DNA from: JAKLIH01 sp964618955 | Lineage (GTDB): Bacteria; Patescibacteriota; Minisyncoccia; UBA6257; JAKLIH01 | Direction: 5' to 3' | Length of the DNA stretch: 60,569 bases | Assembly (NCBI GenBank): GCA_964618955.1 | Contig: CAZUBO010000005.1 | Location: 1 to 60,569 of the forward strand | Part shown: positions 1 to 10,800 of the stretch, in pieces | How the letters are laid out: every line of letters starts with the position of its first letter | How positions within the stretch are numbered: position 1 is the first letter of the stretch | Translations under genes and position numbers: made by a program | Notes under the pieces: model-generated | What the model saw: only the letters and a program-made list of their open reading frames with translations | What the model was told of the DNA's origin: nothing | Database searches by the model: none

Positions 1-2
1 AT

Positions 3-803
3 AATTCTTCTTTCTTCTATACCTACTATTCAGGAGGATCCTATGAATTAACTGCTATCCTTTCAAATCCCAATAAGAACTCCATTAATGATGAAGGAAG
101 TCTTACATCTACCTTTGAGATTGGTAGTCCTAATAGAACATTTAATACTCCACTACAACGTGATAAAGGATTGGTAGGATATTGAGATTTCAATGAAACT
201 TCTGGTTCTATAGCGTATGATAAATCTGGTAATGGATATAACGGAACATTAACTAATGGGCCTGTATCTACTACTACGACTTATGGAGAAAGAAATTTAT
301 ATTTTGATGGAACGAATGATTATGTTTTGATGGGGCCTTTGGGAAATTTTTCCGGAAATAATTTAACAGTGTCTTGTTGGGCCAAAACAGTAGCTTATAG
401 TTTTTTAAGTAGCTTTGTAGATAGTTCTATTGGTGGATCTAATAATACTCTAAGGTTTGGCATGGGTTATTATAATGGAACTAGTTTTAGAATTTTTAAT
501 GGAGATGGAACAAATTATAATGTAATTGATATGCTCTATAATATTCCTTTAAATACTTGGACTCATTATGTGATAACGCTAAATGGTTGAGAAGTAAAAT
601 TATATGTTAATGGAACTAAAAATGGAACAACAAAAACTACATCAGTAATTTTAAAAGATGGAAATTATAAAGTAGCTAACGGCGCTCAGAATAATGGTTA
701 TTTTAATGGATATGTTGATAATGTGCGTATCTATAATAGAGAATTATCTGCTGAAGAAATTTCGACTCAATATAATCAAACCAAATTTAGTTATGGATTG
801 TAA
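3..803 (+). CDS. LamG-like jellyroll surface protein, 3' part
   Basis: This is the last 266 codons of a gene that begins before the window; the frame runs open from the left edge to TAA. It reads through two TGAs as Trp (GY-W-DFNETSG and NG-W-EVKLYVNG). The body matches a LamG/concanavalin A-like lectin fold: a W-x-F/L-D-E-x-x-G start, 'NGTKNG' and the closing motif 'GYVDNVRIYNRELSAEEI'. The residues before it (YTYYSGGSYELTAIL) resemble the end of CPR prepilin-like proteins that carry C-terminal LamG domains, but the N-terminus is not visible. Likely exported and involved in glycan or surface binding. The LamG call is firm; the pilin link is inference. Confidence 0.85.
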
Positions 804-834
804 AAAATCCTTCGAAGTTATTCGAAGGATTTTT
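804..834. terminator. Bidirectional rho-independent terminator
   Basis: A perfect 13-bp stem (AAAATCCTTCGAA / TTCGAAGGATTTT) with a GTTA loop lies between the converging LamG gene and glyA. Each strand ends in a T-run, so it can serve both genes. Confidence 0.9.
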
Positions 835-836
835 GT

Positions 837-2165
837 TTATCTATCTGTTGGGAATTTTTTGCAAAGAAGTAATACTTCTTTTTTTATTTTATCCAATTCT
901 TTTTTAGAATTTGCAATTAGTTGCTTTCTAATTTCTTTCTTTTTTTCTTTTTCAAAATCGATATTTTGTTTTTCTTTTTCGTTTTTGATTATATCTATTG
1001 TTTGATTAATTCATTTGGCTATTTGTTTAATTTCTTTTTCTTTTAATCCTCGAGTAGTAATGCTAGGAGTGCCAATACGAATACCAGAAGGATAGAATGG
1101 GGGGTTTTGATCAAAAGGAATTGAATTCTTGTTGGTTACAATACCAACATATTCAAGGGCTTCAGCAGCTAAGTTGCCAATGATATTTTTATTTTTAAGA
1201 TTGATAAGAATTAAATGACTTTCAGTGCCGTTGGTAATAATATCAAAATTGTATTTTTGAAGTTCTTGGGCTAAAGTTTTTGTATTTTTTAATATTTGTT
1301 TTGTGTAAGTTTTGAATTTATTTGAACTAGCTTCTTTTAAGGCAATGGCGATGCCGGCGATAGTATTCATATGAGGACCGCCTTGCATGCCTGGGAAGAT
1401 AGTTTTTTGAATTTTGTCTGGTAGAGTTGGATTTTTTTTTATACCCTTGTTGGTTACCATAATGATAGCTCCCCTAGGGCCTCTAAGAGCCTTGTGGGTA
1501 GTTGTAACTATTATATCAGCATAATTAGCGGGAGAAGGATAGACGTTCCCAGCTATGAGTCCAGCAACATGAGAGATATCGGCTAGTAGATAGGCATTGG
1601 CTTTTTTTGCAATTTTTGCGAATTTTTCTCAATCAATTGTTTTTGAATAAGCAGTAGTACCAGCAATGATTAAATCAGGTTTTTCTGCAATAGCTAATTT
1701 TTCTATCGCTTTGTAATCTAATTCTCCATTTTTATCAACATCATATTGGACTGATTTAAAAATTTTGCTGGTAAATGAAGCAGTACTGCCATGAGTTAGA
1801 TGTCCACCACTTGATAGAGATAATCCCATGATTTTTGATTGGGGATTTAGAACTGAAAGATAAGCTTCGAGATTAGCAATTGATCCAGAATAGGATTGAA
1901 CATTAGCAAAAGGAACATTGAATAGTTTTTTGGCTCTTTCAATTGCAAGAGTTTCGATTTGATCGACAAATTCCATACCCTGATAGTATCTTTTATTAGG
2001 ATAGCCTTCGGCATATTTATTGCTAAGATGAGAGCCAATAGCTTCCATAACAGCTTTGGATAATATATTCTCTGAAGGAATTAGACTTAGGGTATTTTGT
2101 TGGCGATCCAATTCTTGTTTGTAGAGATTATATATTTCTTTATCCGTTTGTTGTAGATTTTTCAT
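837..2165 (-). CDS. glyA: Serine hydroxymethyltransferase
   Basis: This 442-aa PLP enzyme interconverts serine and glycine while charging tetrahydrofolate with a one-carbon unit in the cytoplasm. The sequence shows the family landmarks: an N-terminal 'LIPSENILS', 'NKYAEGYPNKRYYQG', 'LSSGGHLTHG', the PLP lysine in 'TTTHKALRGPRG', and a C-terminal 'LCKKFPTDR'. Two in-frame TGAs are read as Trp; one is at YSKTID-W-EKF, where E. coli GlyA has 'VVDWAK'. The length is normal. The start at 2165 gives the canonical N-terminus and has no Shine-Dalgarno. It lies 11 bp downstream of priA on the same strand, probably co-transcribed. Confidence 0.97.
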
Positions 2166-2176
2166 TGTTTTTTTGT

Positions 2177-4096
2177 TTAAAGATTATTAATTGGATCGAC
2201 ATCGATATAGAAGTCATTGGGAAGAAGTTTTAGAAGTTGATTTCGCATTTTAATATCTTGAGGTTTGATACTGAAGGGTTCATCAAGTTTCATTTTGATT
2301 TTGAAATTTCAATAATATTGATTATTGATTTTTTCATTAAAAGCTGGATTGATTGGGGTTAGAATGAATTTATCAGTAAGATTGTTCTTAACAATAGTTT
2401 TTTGAATTTTATCAAAATAGCTTTTTGTAGTGTTTTTTGCTGTTAGTTGATTACGATGTTTGTATTCAATTTGAACTATTTGAGAGAACGGCGGAAGAGA
2501 ATATTTTTTTCTAAGTTTTAATTCTAAACTTCAAAAATCATCAAAATCATTATTTGCGAATAATTTGAAAAGCGGATTGTTTTTATAGCTCGTTTTGATA
2601 TAAAGAGCATTATTGGTAATTGATTTTAGTTTTCATATTAAAACTAAGATTTTTTCTTCAATTCTATAATCGGGAATGCTAAAAAGATTATCAATGTTTA
2701 GAATAGCAGCATTATCTGTATTAGTGATTTGTGGGCGGAATATAACACTAGTACCAATCATAACCCCATTTTTACTATTATTAAAATTATTAATAGAATC
2801 GATTAAAATTTGATTCTCAATATCGCTATTAATATGAAATAATGGAATGTCTTTTTCTTTAATTATATTATTTAAATCTTGTTCTAATTTATCCAAGCCG
2901 ATATTAGTAGGTTCGAAATGATGGCTTTTGCATTGAGGACAAGCAGAGAAGGCATTGTATTTATGGTTGCAAAGATTGCACTGAAGATATTGTACTTTAT
3001 CAGTTTTAAAGTACGATAATGCCTTGTTGCAGTTGGGGCAACTAAAAACATAGCCACAATCTCTGCAACGAATACCATTTCAATATCCCTTTTTGTTAAG
3101 AAAAAAAATTCATTTTTTATTTTTATTAATAAGTTTGTAGAAATCTTCTCTTACAGAATATCCTAAAGAATCTTTATTGTGTTGGCCAGAATTTACTATA
3201 ATATTTATTTTTGGATTAGTTGGAGCTTGATTAGTACAAATAACGGTAGGGGTTTGCTTTAATTTATTTAGCATAGAGATTTCAATCGGATTTTTTTGAA
3301 ATTGAATAGGGATGTTGTATTTTTTAGCAAATCATTTAAGAATATTTTCATAATTTATACAAGAATGATTTTTGTAGTCCTTATAGCTATCATCATTACT
3401 ATTAAAAATTATAATGAGGCCTAAGTTGTCTAATGGAAATCCTAAAGTTTTTTTTAATCCAAAAATAATCATTGGTTTTTTTGCAAGTAAATCGCAATAA
3501 ATATTGCGTATCGTTTTGTTATTAGGGGTGTTATCTAAAATAGCAAAAGAAGATTGGTCAAAGATGTCCTTAAAATGGTTTAAATAAAATTGTAGATCAG
3601 TGTTATTGGGAAAAGCTAGGAGGACACTTTTGTGAGAGTTAAAACAGTCAATTATATTATCATAAAGATTCTGATTAAATAATAAAGTTTTATTATTTAT
3701 AATGGATAATTTTATAATATTAGATGCGCTCCGTTTATTTTCTAAATGATTTATTAAAGAATTTAATTTGTTTATTATTAATCCTCATATTGTGCTGCTT
3801 AAATCTAAGAAATAATAATTGCTAATGAATTTTGATATTTCCCAGAAAGAATCATTAACTACTGGGGTTTCTAAAATAACTTTGTTTAGTTTTTTAATTG
3901 CATATGGAATGGTTTTTAATTCGGTTTTAATTTTTTCTACAGGATAGGAATTAATTACGATACCCAGAGTTTTAGTTGTTTTAAGCGGTACTTCAACAAT
4001 AACTCCTTTTTTAAGTGGGGTTTTGTAATAATAAGTGAGTATCTGAGATATTGTTCTATTTATATGACGTAAAGGAATAACCTCAATAATAAACAT
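2177..4096 (-). CDS. priA: PriA-like primosomal protein with degenerate ATPase motifs
   Basis: This 639-aa protein has the PriA architecture: an N-terminal 3'-DNA-binding domain (MFIIEVIPL...), a central helicase-like region, eight zinc-ligand cysteines around CRDCG / CPNCN / CNLCN / CPQC, and the C-terminal 'DVDPI' signature. PriA normally reloads DnaB at collapsed forks. Here no Walker A (GxGKT) is visible where 'TGSGKTEVY' should be, and the DEEH box is replaced by an 'NSNDDSYK' segment. It is therefore probably a structural or DNA-binding version, as known for actinobacterial PriA. I chose the start at 4096 because it begins with the conserved 'EVIPL' strand; an upstream in-frame ATG at 4150 would add 18 hydrophobic residues. 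Confidence 0.88.
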
Positions 4097-4121
4097 ATTT
4101 ACTGATTTAATAATTATTAGT

Positions 4122-4150
4122 ATTATAGTACATTTTTGTATTTTTATCAA
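4122..4150 (-). promoter_or_regulatory. priA-glyA promoter
   Basis: On the minus strand, -35 TTGATA and -10 TATAAT are separated by 17 bp, upstream of priA. It is back to back with the next promoter. Confidence 0.75.
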
Positions 4151-4151
4151 A

Positions 4152-4180
4152 TTGTGTAAAAAGGTGATTTATGGTATAAT
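4152..4180 (+). promoter_or_regulatory. Promoter of the HExxH gene
   Basis: -35 TTGTGT and -10 TATAAT with a 17-bp spacer, divergent from the priA promoter. Confidence 0.7.
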
Positions 4181-4209
4181 TGAAATATTAATAAATATAA
4201 TCTTTTAAA

Positions 4210-5079
4210 ATGATTCCAATAACTTTTAAACAGAATGTGGAGAAAGAGTTAGAGGTATTCTGGGCGTTTATTAATAACGAGAAGAATTTACGTTATAGAA
4301 ATTCAATTTTTCATTATTTCCCTGATCTTCAAGAAAAATTGTCTAGTATAGAAGGCGATGAAGCTAAAAAAGAATTTTTAGGAAAATATATATTAGAATT
4401 TAGAAATACCAAAAAAGAACAATTGGAGGAATTTGAGAAAAGCCAAGGAGAAAAATTAGAACAACAAGGCGAACTGGTATTGGAGAAATTAGAAGAGATA
4501 ATGGAATGAAAGGAAGAGAATAATAAATGATATGATATAATCCCTGTTGTTATTCCATTTTCGCCTTTTAAGGGGAATACTTTTTTTTATTCTGTTTTGG
4601 ATTCGTTGCGTGGTACAATATCTCCTTTTGGGGAGATTGTGTTTGTATTAGTACACGAAGTTTCTCATTTGATATTATTTAAGATTTTAAAGGATAGTTT
4701 TTCTGAAGACCAATACAAATTAAAACCAAATGAACTATATTTTTTAAAAGAGATATTGGTAGTACCAATTTTGAAAGATAATCTTTTGATTGATATATTA
4801 AATACAAAGGAGTATCGTGGCAATCCAATAATTTCATATTTGAATGTCAATAGTAATGGTTTGGATCAACCGATAACCCAATATTTTGAATATTTGTATG
4901 GTAATTGTAAGAAGAATGGGGAAACTTTTAATGATTTTGTTAAGATTGCTATAGAAACGATAAAAAGTATTTCAAAAGAGTTGGATGTTAAAAATGAGAC
5001 GTGGAATAAATATGGAGCGGATAGAAAAAAGTATGTCAAAGAAATTCAAGAATATAGTCAGCCGATTGTTATTAAATAG
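4210..5079 (+). CDS. Uncharacterised HExxH metallopeptidase-like protein
   Basis: A 289-aa cytoplasmic protein, read through two or more TGAs as Trp (MEWKEENNKWYD). It begins with a charged helical N-terminal half rich in Glu and Lys. Near residue 145 it carries a zincin motif in a hydrophobic helix, 'VLVHEVSHLILFK' (HEVSH). A Glu-containing segment downstream (TQYFEYLYG) could supply the third zinc ligand, but this is uncertain. I recognise no named family, and no signal peptide or membrane segment is visible. It has its own promoter and no obvious partner. Confidence 0.7.
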
Positions 5080-5086
5080 GGTTTGG

Positions 5087-5116
5087 TTGAATTGTTCTTG
5101 GTTTTTATGGTAGAAT
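5087..5116 (+). promoter_or_regulatory. Promoter of the 5146 gene and rsmE operon
   Basis: -35 TTGAAT and -10 TAGAAT with an 18-bp spacer, 30 nt before the start codon. Confidence 0.6.
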
Positions 5117-5145
5117 AATTGTATATAAATTTAAGATTAAATACT

Positions 5146-5382
5146 ATGGGATTACAAAATTTGGTTTTAAGACAGATGTTAATGGCACAAATTAAAAAAA
5201 TGAATTTGCCAAAGGATAAGCAAGATAAGATTGTGAATGCAATTATTGATAATCCAGAATTCTTTAAGAAAATGGCTGAAGAAATGCAATCAGAGATGAA
5301 AAATGGATTAAATCAAATGCAAGTTGCACAAAAGTTAGCTGGCAAATACCAAGATGAGGTTAGAAGGATTATGGGAGAATAA
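5146..5382 (+). CDS. Small conserved helical protein
   Basis: A 78-aa protein, Met- and Lys-rich and predicted entirely helical (MGLQNLVLRQMLM..., ...GLNQMQVAQKLAGKY). It has no Cys, signal peptide or Trp. I chose the ATG at 5146 over an upstream TTG because it follows the A/T-rich leader typical of this genome. It is the first gene of a tight cluster with rsmE and a DUF167 gene. Function unknown; helix-rich proteins of this kind sometimes bind nucleic acid, but nothing here shows it. Confidence 0.7.
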   Translation: MGLQNLVLRQMLMAQIKKMNLPKDKQDKIVNAIIDNPEFFKKMAEEMQSEMKNGLNQMQVAQKLAGKYQDEVRRIMGE

Positions 5383-5396
5383 ATTAAATTAATTCT

Positions 5397-6110
5397 ATGA
5401 AGATACATCGTTTTGTTTATGATTTTAATTTCAGTGATGATCTTTTAATGATAAAGGATAGAGATTTAATTAATCAAATCAAAAATGTTTTGAAATTAAG
5501 AAAGGGCGAAAGGATTGTTTTGATTGATTTGAATAAAAGAGAGGCTTTAACAGAGATTGTAAGTTTGTCGGAAGAATTTTTACAATTAAAGTTATTGAAT
5601 TTAGGATTGAATCAAAATGAAAGCGAAATCAAAGTGAATTTATGTTGTTCTATATTGAAAAATCAAAATTTTGAATTAGTGGTTCAAAAGGCAGTTGAAG
5701 TTGGGGTCAGTCAAATTACGCCTATTGTCTTTGAAAGGACAGTGAAGACAAGTTTGAATTTTGTAAGATTAAATAAGATTGTTAAAGAAGCAATTGAACA
5801 ATCAGAACGAGGAGAGAATGTAAAAATAAATGAAATTATTGATTTCAAAACTGGAATACTTAAAAAAATATGAGAGAATGATATTAATATTATCTGTGAT
5901 AAGAGTGGAGAGATTTTTAGTAAGGTAATTAGTGGAATTAAAATTAAAGACAAAACAATTAATTTGTTTGTTGGACCAGAAGGAGGATTGATGGCGGATG
6001 AATTATTTTTGGCTGAGAAGAATGGATTTTTAATAATGAATTTAGGATTAACTACTTTGAGGGGTGAGACGGCAGCGATAGTAGCTAGTTTTATTGTAAA
6101 CAATATATAA
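5397..6110 (+). CDS. rsmE: 16S rRNA m3U1498 methyltransferase
   Basis: This 237-aa SPOUT-class methyltransferase N3-methylates U1498 of 16S rRNA. It shows the N-terminal PUA-like region (KIHRFVYDF...IKNVLKLRKGERI), the 'QKAVEVGVSQITPI' helix and 'EQSERGENVKI'. The SAM-binding knot has 'LFVGPEGG' and 'LGLTTLRGETAAI' (usual LGxRILRxETA). One TGA is read as Trp (KI-W-EN). It ends TAATG, sharing one base with the start of the next gene, so translation is coupled. Confidence 0.95.
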
Positions 6111-6370
6111 TGAAAATATCAGTTGAAGTTAAATTAAAAAGTAGGAAATATGGGATTACAAAGATATCTGATAATAAATATATTGTTTATACATACAAGG
6201 CACCAGAGAATAATCAGGCGAACGAAGATATTATTAAGCAATTTGCTAGATATTTTGATGTGGCAAAGAGCCAAGTAGAGATTATCTTGGGAAAAACGTC
6301 TACTAGTAAGCTAATTGAAGTAGATTGTGATGCTTTAAAAATATCAAAAAACGATTTGACAAAAAAATAA
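6110..6370 (+). CDS. DUF167/YggU-family protein
   Basis: An 86-aa protein with the DUF167 (YggU) pattern: an opening strand 'KISVEVKLKSR', 'YIVYTYKAPENNQANEDIIKQFA' (usual V.APPV.GKAN..LI..LA), and 'VEIILGKTSTSKLIEV' (usual V.I..G..SR.K). The family is widely conserved with unknown biochemical role, often beside RNA-modification genes, as here. It overlaps rsmE by one base. Confidence 0.85.
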   Translation: MKISVEVKLKSRKYGITKISDNKYIVYTYKAPENNQANEDIIKQFARYFDVAKSQVEIILGKTSTSKLIEVDCDALKISKNDLTKK

Positions 6371-6431
6371 ATTAGTTATATAATTATATTAATTAAAAGA
6401 AAGATTTAATTAAAAATATAATATATATAAT

Positions 6432-6788
6432 ATGAATTTATTTAATATCGGTGGGGACAGAAAGGATGAAGTTTTTCCACCTCATGCTGCAGAAAATCCA
6501 AATTTTTCTAACCAATCACAGACAGTAGAAGAAGATCTTAAAGGAATTTCTTTGTTTTATGAAGAGTTGGCTGTTATTTATGGATTAGAACAAGGTGATA
6601 ATCTTAATCCAGACATGGTAATTAAAAAGATATACGAACTGGGGCATACTTATAGAACCGTTTTGGATAAGCTAGCAGCTTATTATAAATTATCGATAGA
6701 ACCAGAAACAGAACCAAAATATGAAGATATTTTAAAAGCTAAACAATTAAAAGACAAGGAGAAGGAAAGGAAAGAAAAAGAAAATTAA
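6432..6788 (+). CDS. Hypothetical protein
   Basis: A 118-aa acidic, soluble, mostly helical protein that I do not recognise. Its C-terminus is a charged Lys/Glu tail. It has no Cys residues, signal peptide or membrane segments. It is followed directly by a strong terminator, so it probably ends the transcription unit that starts near 5087. Confidence 0.6.
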   Translation: MNLFNIGGDRKDEVFPPHAAENPNFSNQSQTVEEDLKGISLFYEELAVIYGLEQGDNLNPDMVIKKIYELGHTYRTVLDKLAAYYKLSIEPETEPKYEDILKAKQLKDKEKERKEKEN

Positions 6789-6796
6789 TTTATAAG

Positions 6797-6822
6797 ACCT
6801 GGATTTAAAATCCAGGTTTTTT
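6797..6822 (+). terminator. Rho-independent terminator
   Basis: A stem ACCTGGATTT / AAATCCAGGT followed by TTTTTT, 9 nt after the stop at 6788. Confidence 0.9.
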
Positions 6823-6879
6823 AGTTGTATTTTTTTGAAAATTTAGGTATGGTTTAAGTAATAATATTAAATTTAAAAT

Positions 6880-7419
6880 ATGAAAGTAATGATAATCCCT
6901 GGTAATGGCGGGTCGTTAATTACAGATAATTGATTTCTTAATGTTAAAGATGGATTAGACCGTTTGGGTTTGAACGTGGTGGCAGAGAATATGCCTGATC
7001 TAGAATTGGCTAGAAAGGAATTTTGAATTCCCTTTATGGAATCAAAAGAATTAGGAGATGATGCAATTTTAATTGGGCATTCATCGGGTGCTGTTGCTAT
7101 TTTAAAATATTTAGAGAATCATAGATGCAAATTAGCAATTTTAGTTGGAGTGTATAGTTCTGATCTTGGAGATGAGAATGAAAAATTAAGCCAATATTTT
7201 GATGACGAATGGCAATGGGAAGAAATTAAAGCTAATGCTGACAAGATTATTATTTTTGCTTCTAAAGATGATCCATATATTCCAATTTCAGAACCACAAG
7301 CTATTAAAGAAAAGATAAATGCTGAATACCATGAATATTTAGATGAAGGTCATTTTGGAAGTGATGTTGGTAAAACAGAATTTCCAGAGATTATATTAGC
7401 TGTTAAGAAAAATATTTAA
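6880..7419 (+). CDS. RBBP9/YdeN-family serine hydrolase
   Basis: A 179-aa compact alpha/beta hydrolase. The N-terminus 'MKVMIIPGNGGS' gives strand 1 and the oxyanion HGxG-like turn. The nucleophile elbow is 'LIGHSSGAVA', the Asp is in 'FASKDDPYIP', and the His is in 'DEGHFGSD'. Together these make the Ser-Asp-His triad in the usual RBBP9 order and spacing. Two TGAs are read as Trp (DN-W-FLN and EF-W-IPF, the latter close to the family's 'NWxxPF'). Substrate unknown, cytoplasmic. Confidence 0.88.
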
Positions 7420-7428
7420 ATTAAACAT

Positions 7429-7656
7429 ATGAATGAAATAAAATTAGGAAAATACCAACATTACAAAGGAAGCTTCCATGAAATTATTGGGATTGCGAGG
7501 CATAGCGAGACTTTAGAAGAGATGGTGGTGTATAGACATTTGGGAGAAGATAAAGAATTTGGAGAAAATGCTTTATGGGTTAGGCCTAAATCTATGTTTT
7601 TTGAGAATGTGATTGTTGATGGAGTAGAAGTTCCAAGATTCAAATTAGTTGAGTAA
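7429..7656 (+). CDS. DUF1653-family protein
   Basis: A 75-aa protein with the DUF1653 signature: 'KLGKYQHYKGSFHEIIGIARHSETLEEMV' (usual G.Y.HYKG..Y.V...A.HSET.E..V.Y), then 'VYRHLGED...LWVRPKSMF'. A small beta-barrel family of unknown function. It is 9 bp behind the hydrolase gene and probably in the same operon. Confidence 0.88.
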   Translation: MNEIKLGKYQHYKGSFHEIIGIARHSETLEEMVVYRHLGEDKEFGENALWVRPKSMFFENVIVDGVEVPRFKLVE

Positions 7657-7685
7657 TTGATTTTTTATCAAAAGTATATTATAAT
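7657..7685 (+). promoter_or_regulatory. Promoter of the nested glycolytic enzyme
   Basis: -35 TTGATT and -10 TATAAT with a 17-bp spacer. A second TATAAT lies at 7691-7696. The start codon is 39 bp downstream, with no Shine-Dalgarno. Confidence 0.75.
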
Positions 7686-7724
7686 TTTAGTATAATATGT
7701 AATTAAAATCTTAAATGTTTTAAT

Positions 7725-7823
7725 ATGGATTTAGTAAAAAAATTTGATGAAGTAACGATGAAGGATGTAATAAGTGTTGGTGGCAAGAATGCTTCACTAG
7801 GCGAGATGATTAAAAATTTATCA
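7725..7823 (+). other. PpsA segment 1 of the fusion
   Basis: The first 33 residues are the start of PEP synthase, ending with 'VGGKNASLGEMIKNLS' (E. coli PpsA: VGGKNASLGEMITNLS). This is the beginning of the nucleotide-binding domain. The family sequence breaks off exactly here and resumes at 10653. Confidence 0.93.
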
Positions 7824-10800
7824 ATTCGAAAAATTAATGATGCTGAAAAAGTAATACAGTTAGTTTTAAAAGCGACAATTGAAGCTGGATATGTTCCGGG
7901 CAAAGATATTTTTATATCTTTAGATTCAGCAGCAACTTCATTTTATGAAGACGGAAAGTATATGATGGGAGATAAAGTTCGAAATAGCGATGAGATGATA
8001 GAATACTACCAAATGTTAGTTGATAAGTATCCGATAATTTCTATTGAAGATGGATTGGCGGAAGACGATTGGGATGGCTGACAAAAGTTGAATAAGAAGA
8101 TGGGGAATAAAATTACTTTAATAGGGGATGATATTTTTGTAACTAATACAAAATTGTTACAAAAAGGAATTGATTTAAAGGCAGCTAATTCAATTTTAAT
8201 TAAACCAAATCAAATTGGAACCTTGACAAGTGCTATTGAGGCTATTAAATTAGCGGAATCAAATAAGTTTTCCTGAGTAATCTCTCATAGATCGGCAGAG
8301 ACATTGGATACAACTATTGCTGATATCGCATACGCAACTAATGCACTTGGTCTTAAAACTGGATCAACTCATCAAAGCCCAACATGTCTTGAGTGTGACG
8401 ACGTAAGAAGAACAAAGTATCAGAGAATGGCATATTTAGAGAAACGTGATAAAGTTAAAGATAAAAAAATTCCAATGGGGTTGGTAATTTTGGACGGTTG
8501 AGGATTAAAAGATTCTGAAAGAGGCAATGCTATTAAAATGGCGAAGACTCCAAATTTTGATTATCTATGGAATACTTTTCCGCATTCTCAATTAAAAGCT
8601 CATGGATTGGATGTTGGAGAACCAGACGGTAGGGTTGGCAATTCTGAAGTGGGACATTTAAATATTGGTGCCGGCAGAGTTGTCCAGCAAGATGTAGTGA
8701 GAATAGATAATTCGATAATGGATGAAAGTTTTTTTGACAACAAGGTTTTGAAAAATGCTTTTTCTTATGCTAAGAAAAATAATTCTAAAGTTCATATAAT
8801 GGGACTAGTTTCGAGTTCAGTTGTGCATTCGTCATTAAATCATTTATTGGCTTTAATTGATTTTGCTAAAAATGAGAATTTTAATGAAGTTTTAATTCAT
8901 GGTATAACTGATGGTAGAGATTCTTCACCTTGAAGTGCGGAAAGTTGGACTGTAAAAATAGAGGAAAAAATTAAACAAATTGGTGTTGGCAAGATAGCAA
9001 CTTTGTGTGGGAGATATCATGCGATGGATCGTGATCAAAAATGAGAAAGAACTCAATTGTTTTATAACTTATTAACTAAAGGCGAAGGGGTTATTGAAAA
9101 AGATTGAAGAACGGCATTGGAGAATTCATACAAGAATAAAGTTACTGATGAATTTGTAAAGCCAGTAGTTTTAATGAAGGATAAAGAATCGGTTATCATT
9201 AATGATAATGACGTGGTAATATTTTTCAATTTCAGATCTGATAGAGCTCGACAGATTACCTCAGCTTTTATGGATGCTGATTTTAAAGAATTCAGCAGGA
9301 AAGAAATTAAAAACTTAAAGTGAGTTTGTTTTACTGAGTATGATGCTAAGTTTAATGCTAATAAAAATATTAGTGTTGTATTTCCAAAGATAGAATTGGA
9401 AAATACTTTAACGGATGTATTATCGAAGAATGGATTAAAGCAATTAAAGATTGCGGAGACTGAGAAGTATTCGCACGTTACGTTTTTCTTTAATGGCGGA
9501 CTAGAGAGAAGTGTTAAAAATGAAAGTAGAATTTTAGTAGATTCGCCTCGTGATGTAGCTACGTATGATTTAAAGCCAGAGATGTCAATAGGAGTTGTAA
9601 CTGATAAGTTGTTAGAGGCTATGCCTAATCAAGATTTCTTTGTTTTGAATTATGCCAATCCAGATATGGTCGGTCATACAGGGAATTTTAAGGCAATAGT
9701 TGAAGCAATCGAAGCGGTAGACAAGCATTTGGGCAGAGTGATAGCTAGAGCTAAAGAATTAGGATATACTTTGGTGGTTATGGCTGATCATGGTAATGCA
9801 GAAGATAAAGATCCAGAAGTATTAAATAGATTAACTTCGCATTCAACTAGTCCAGTGCCGTTCATAATTGCTGATTTCTATAACAAGTTTCCTAATATAT
9901 TGATTAAGGAGGGTGGAAGATTAGCTGACGTAGCAGTGAGTATTTTAGATTTGCTAGAGATTGATAAGCCGAACGATATGACGGGAGAGAGTTTAATTAT
10001 TTGTCCAGAATTAAAAGATTTTTATTCAATTAAAAAGATTGAAGCGTCTGAAATTCTTGATTCTCGAGGGAAGTCTACTATTCAAGCTAGAATTGTTTTA
10101 GATGATGGTTTTGTTGGTGAATATGCTTCAGTTCCAGCTGGGAAATCAAGAGGTAAAGGTGAAGCGCCAGTCGTGGCAACAGAAGTTGCTTTGAAAAATA
10201 TTTTGGATATTGAAAAAGTTTTGATTGAAAAAGAAATTAATGTTTTCAATCAAAAAGGGATTGATAGAATTCTCATGGACAATTTAGAAAAATGAGGTGG
10301 GAACACTACGTTAGCAGTATCGTTAGCTATTGCGAGAGTTGCTAGTAGTAAAAAGAATTTGGAATTGTATGAATATATAGAAAATACATATGGATATGAG
10401 GATCGAAAGAAAGATAAAGTGGCTTTTATGATGAATATCTTTAATGGAGGATTGCATGCTTTGAGAGGCGACGAAAAGTTGGGAATTGATAAGCCAGCTA
10501 TTCAAGAGTTTATGATATTTGTCAAAGATAATACTTATAATTTAGCTATTAAAAAAGCTGATAATATTTATTGGAAATTAAAAGAAATATTAGCTAGTGA
10601 GGGTTATGATAATCAAAACTTTGGAGATGAAGGCGGTTATTCACCTCGAGTAATTTCAGGAATTAGAGTTCCTAATGGTTTTGCTACTACTAGCGAAGCA
10701 TTCTTCTACTTTTTGAAGGAAGGTAAGTTGGATTTGAAAATTAAAGAAATTCTGAAGGGACTGAAGATGAGTGATATGAAAGAGTTAGATAAGAGATCTA

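Noticed and set aside
694..1005. Plus-strand ORF over the end of glyA
   Set aside because: It is a shadow of the LamG and glyA frames and crosses the terminator between them.
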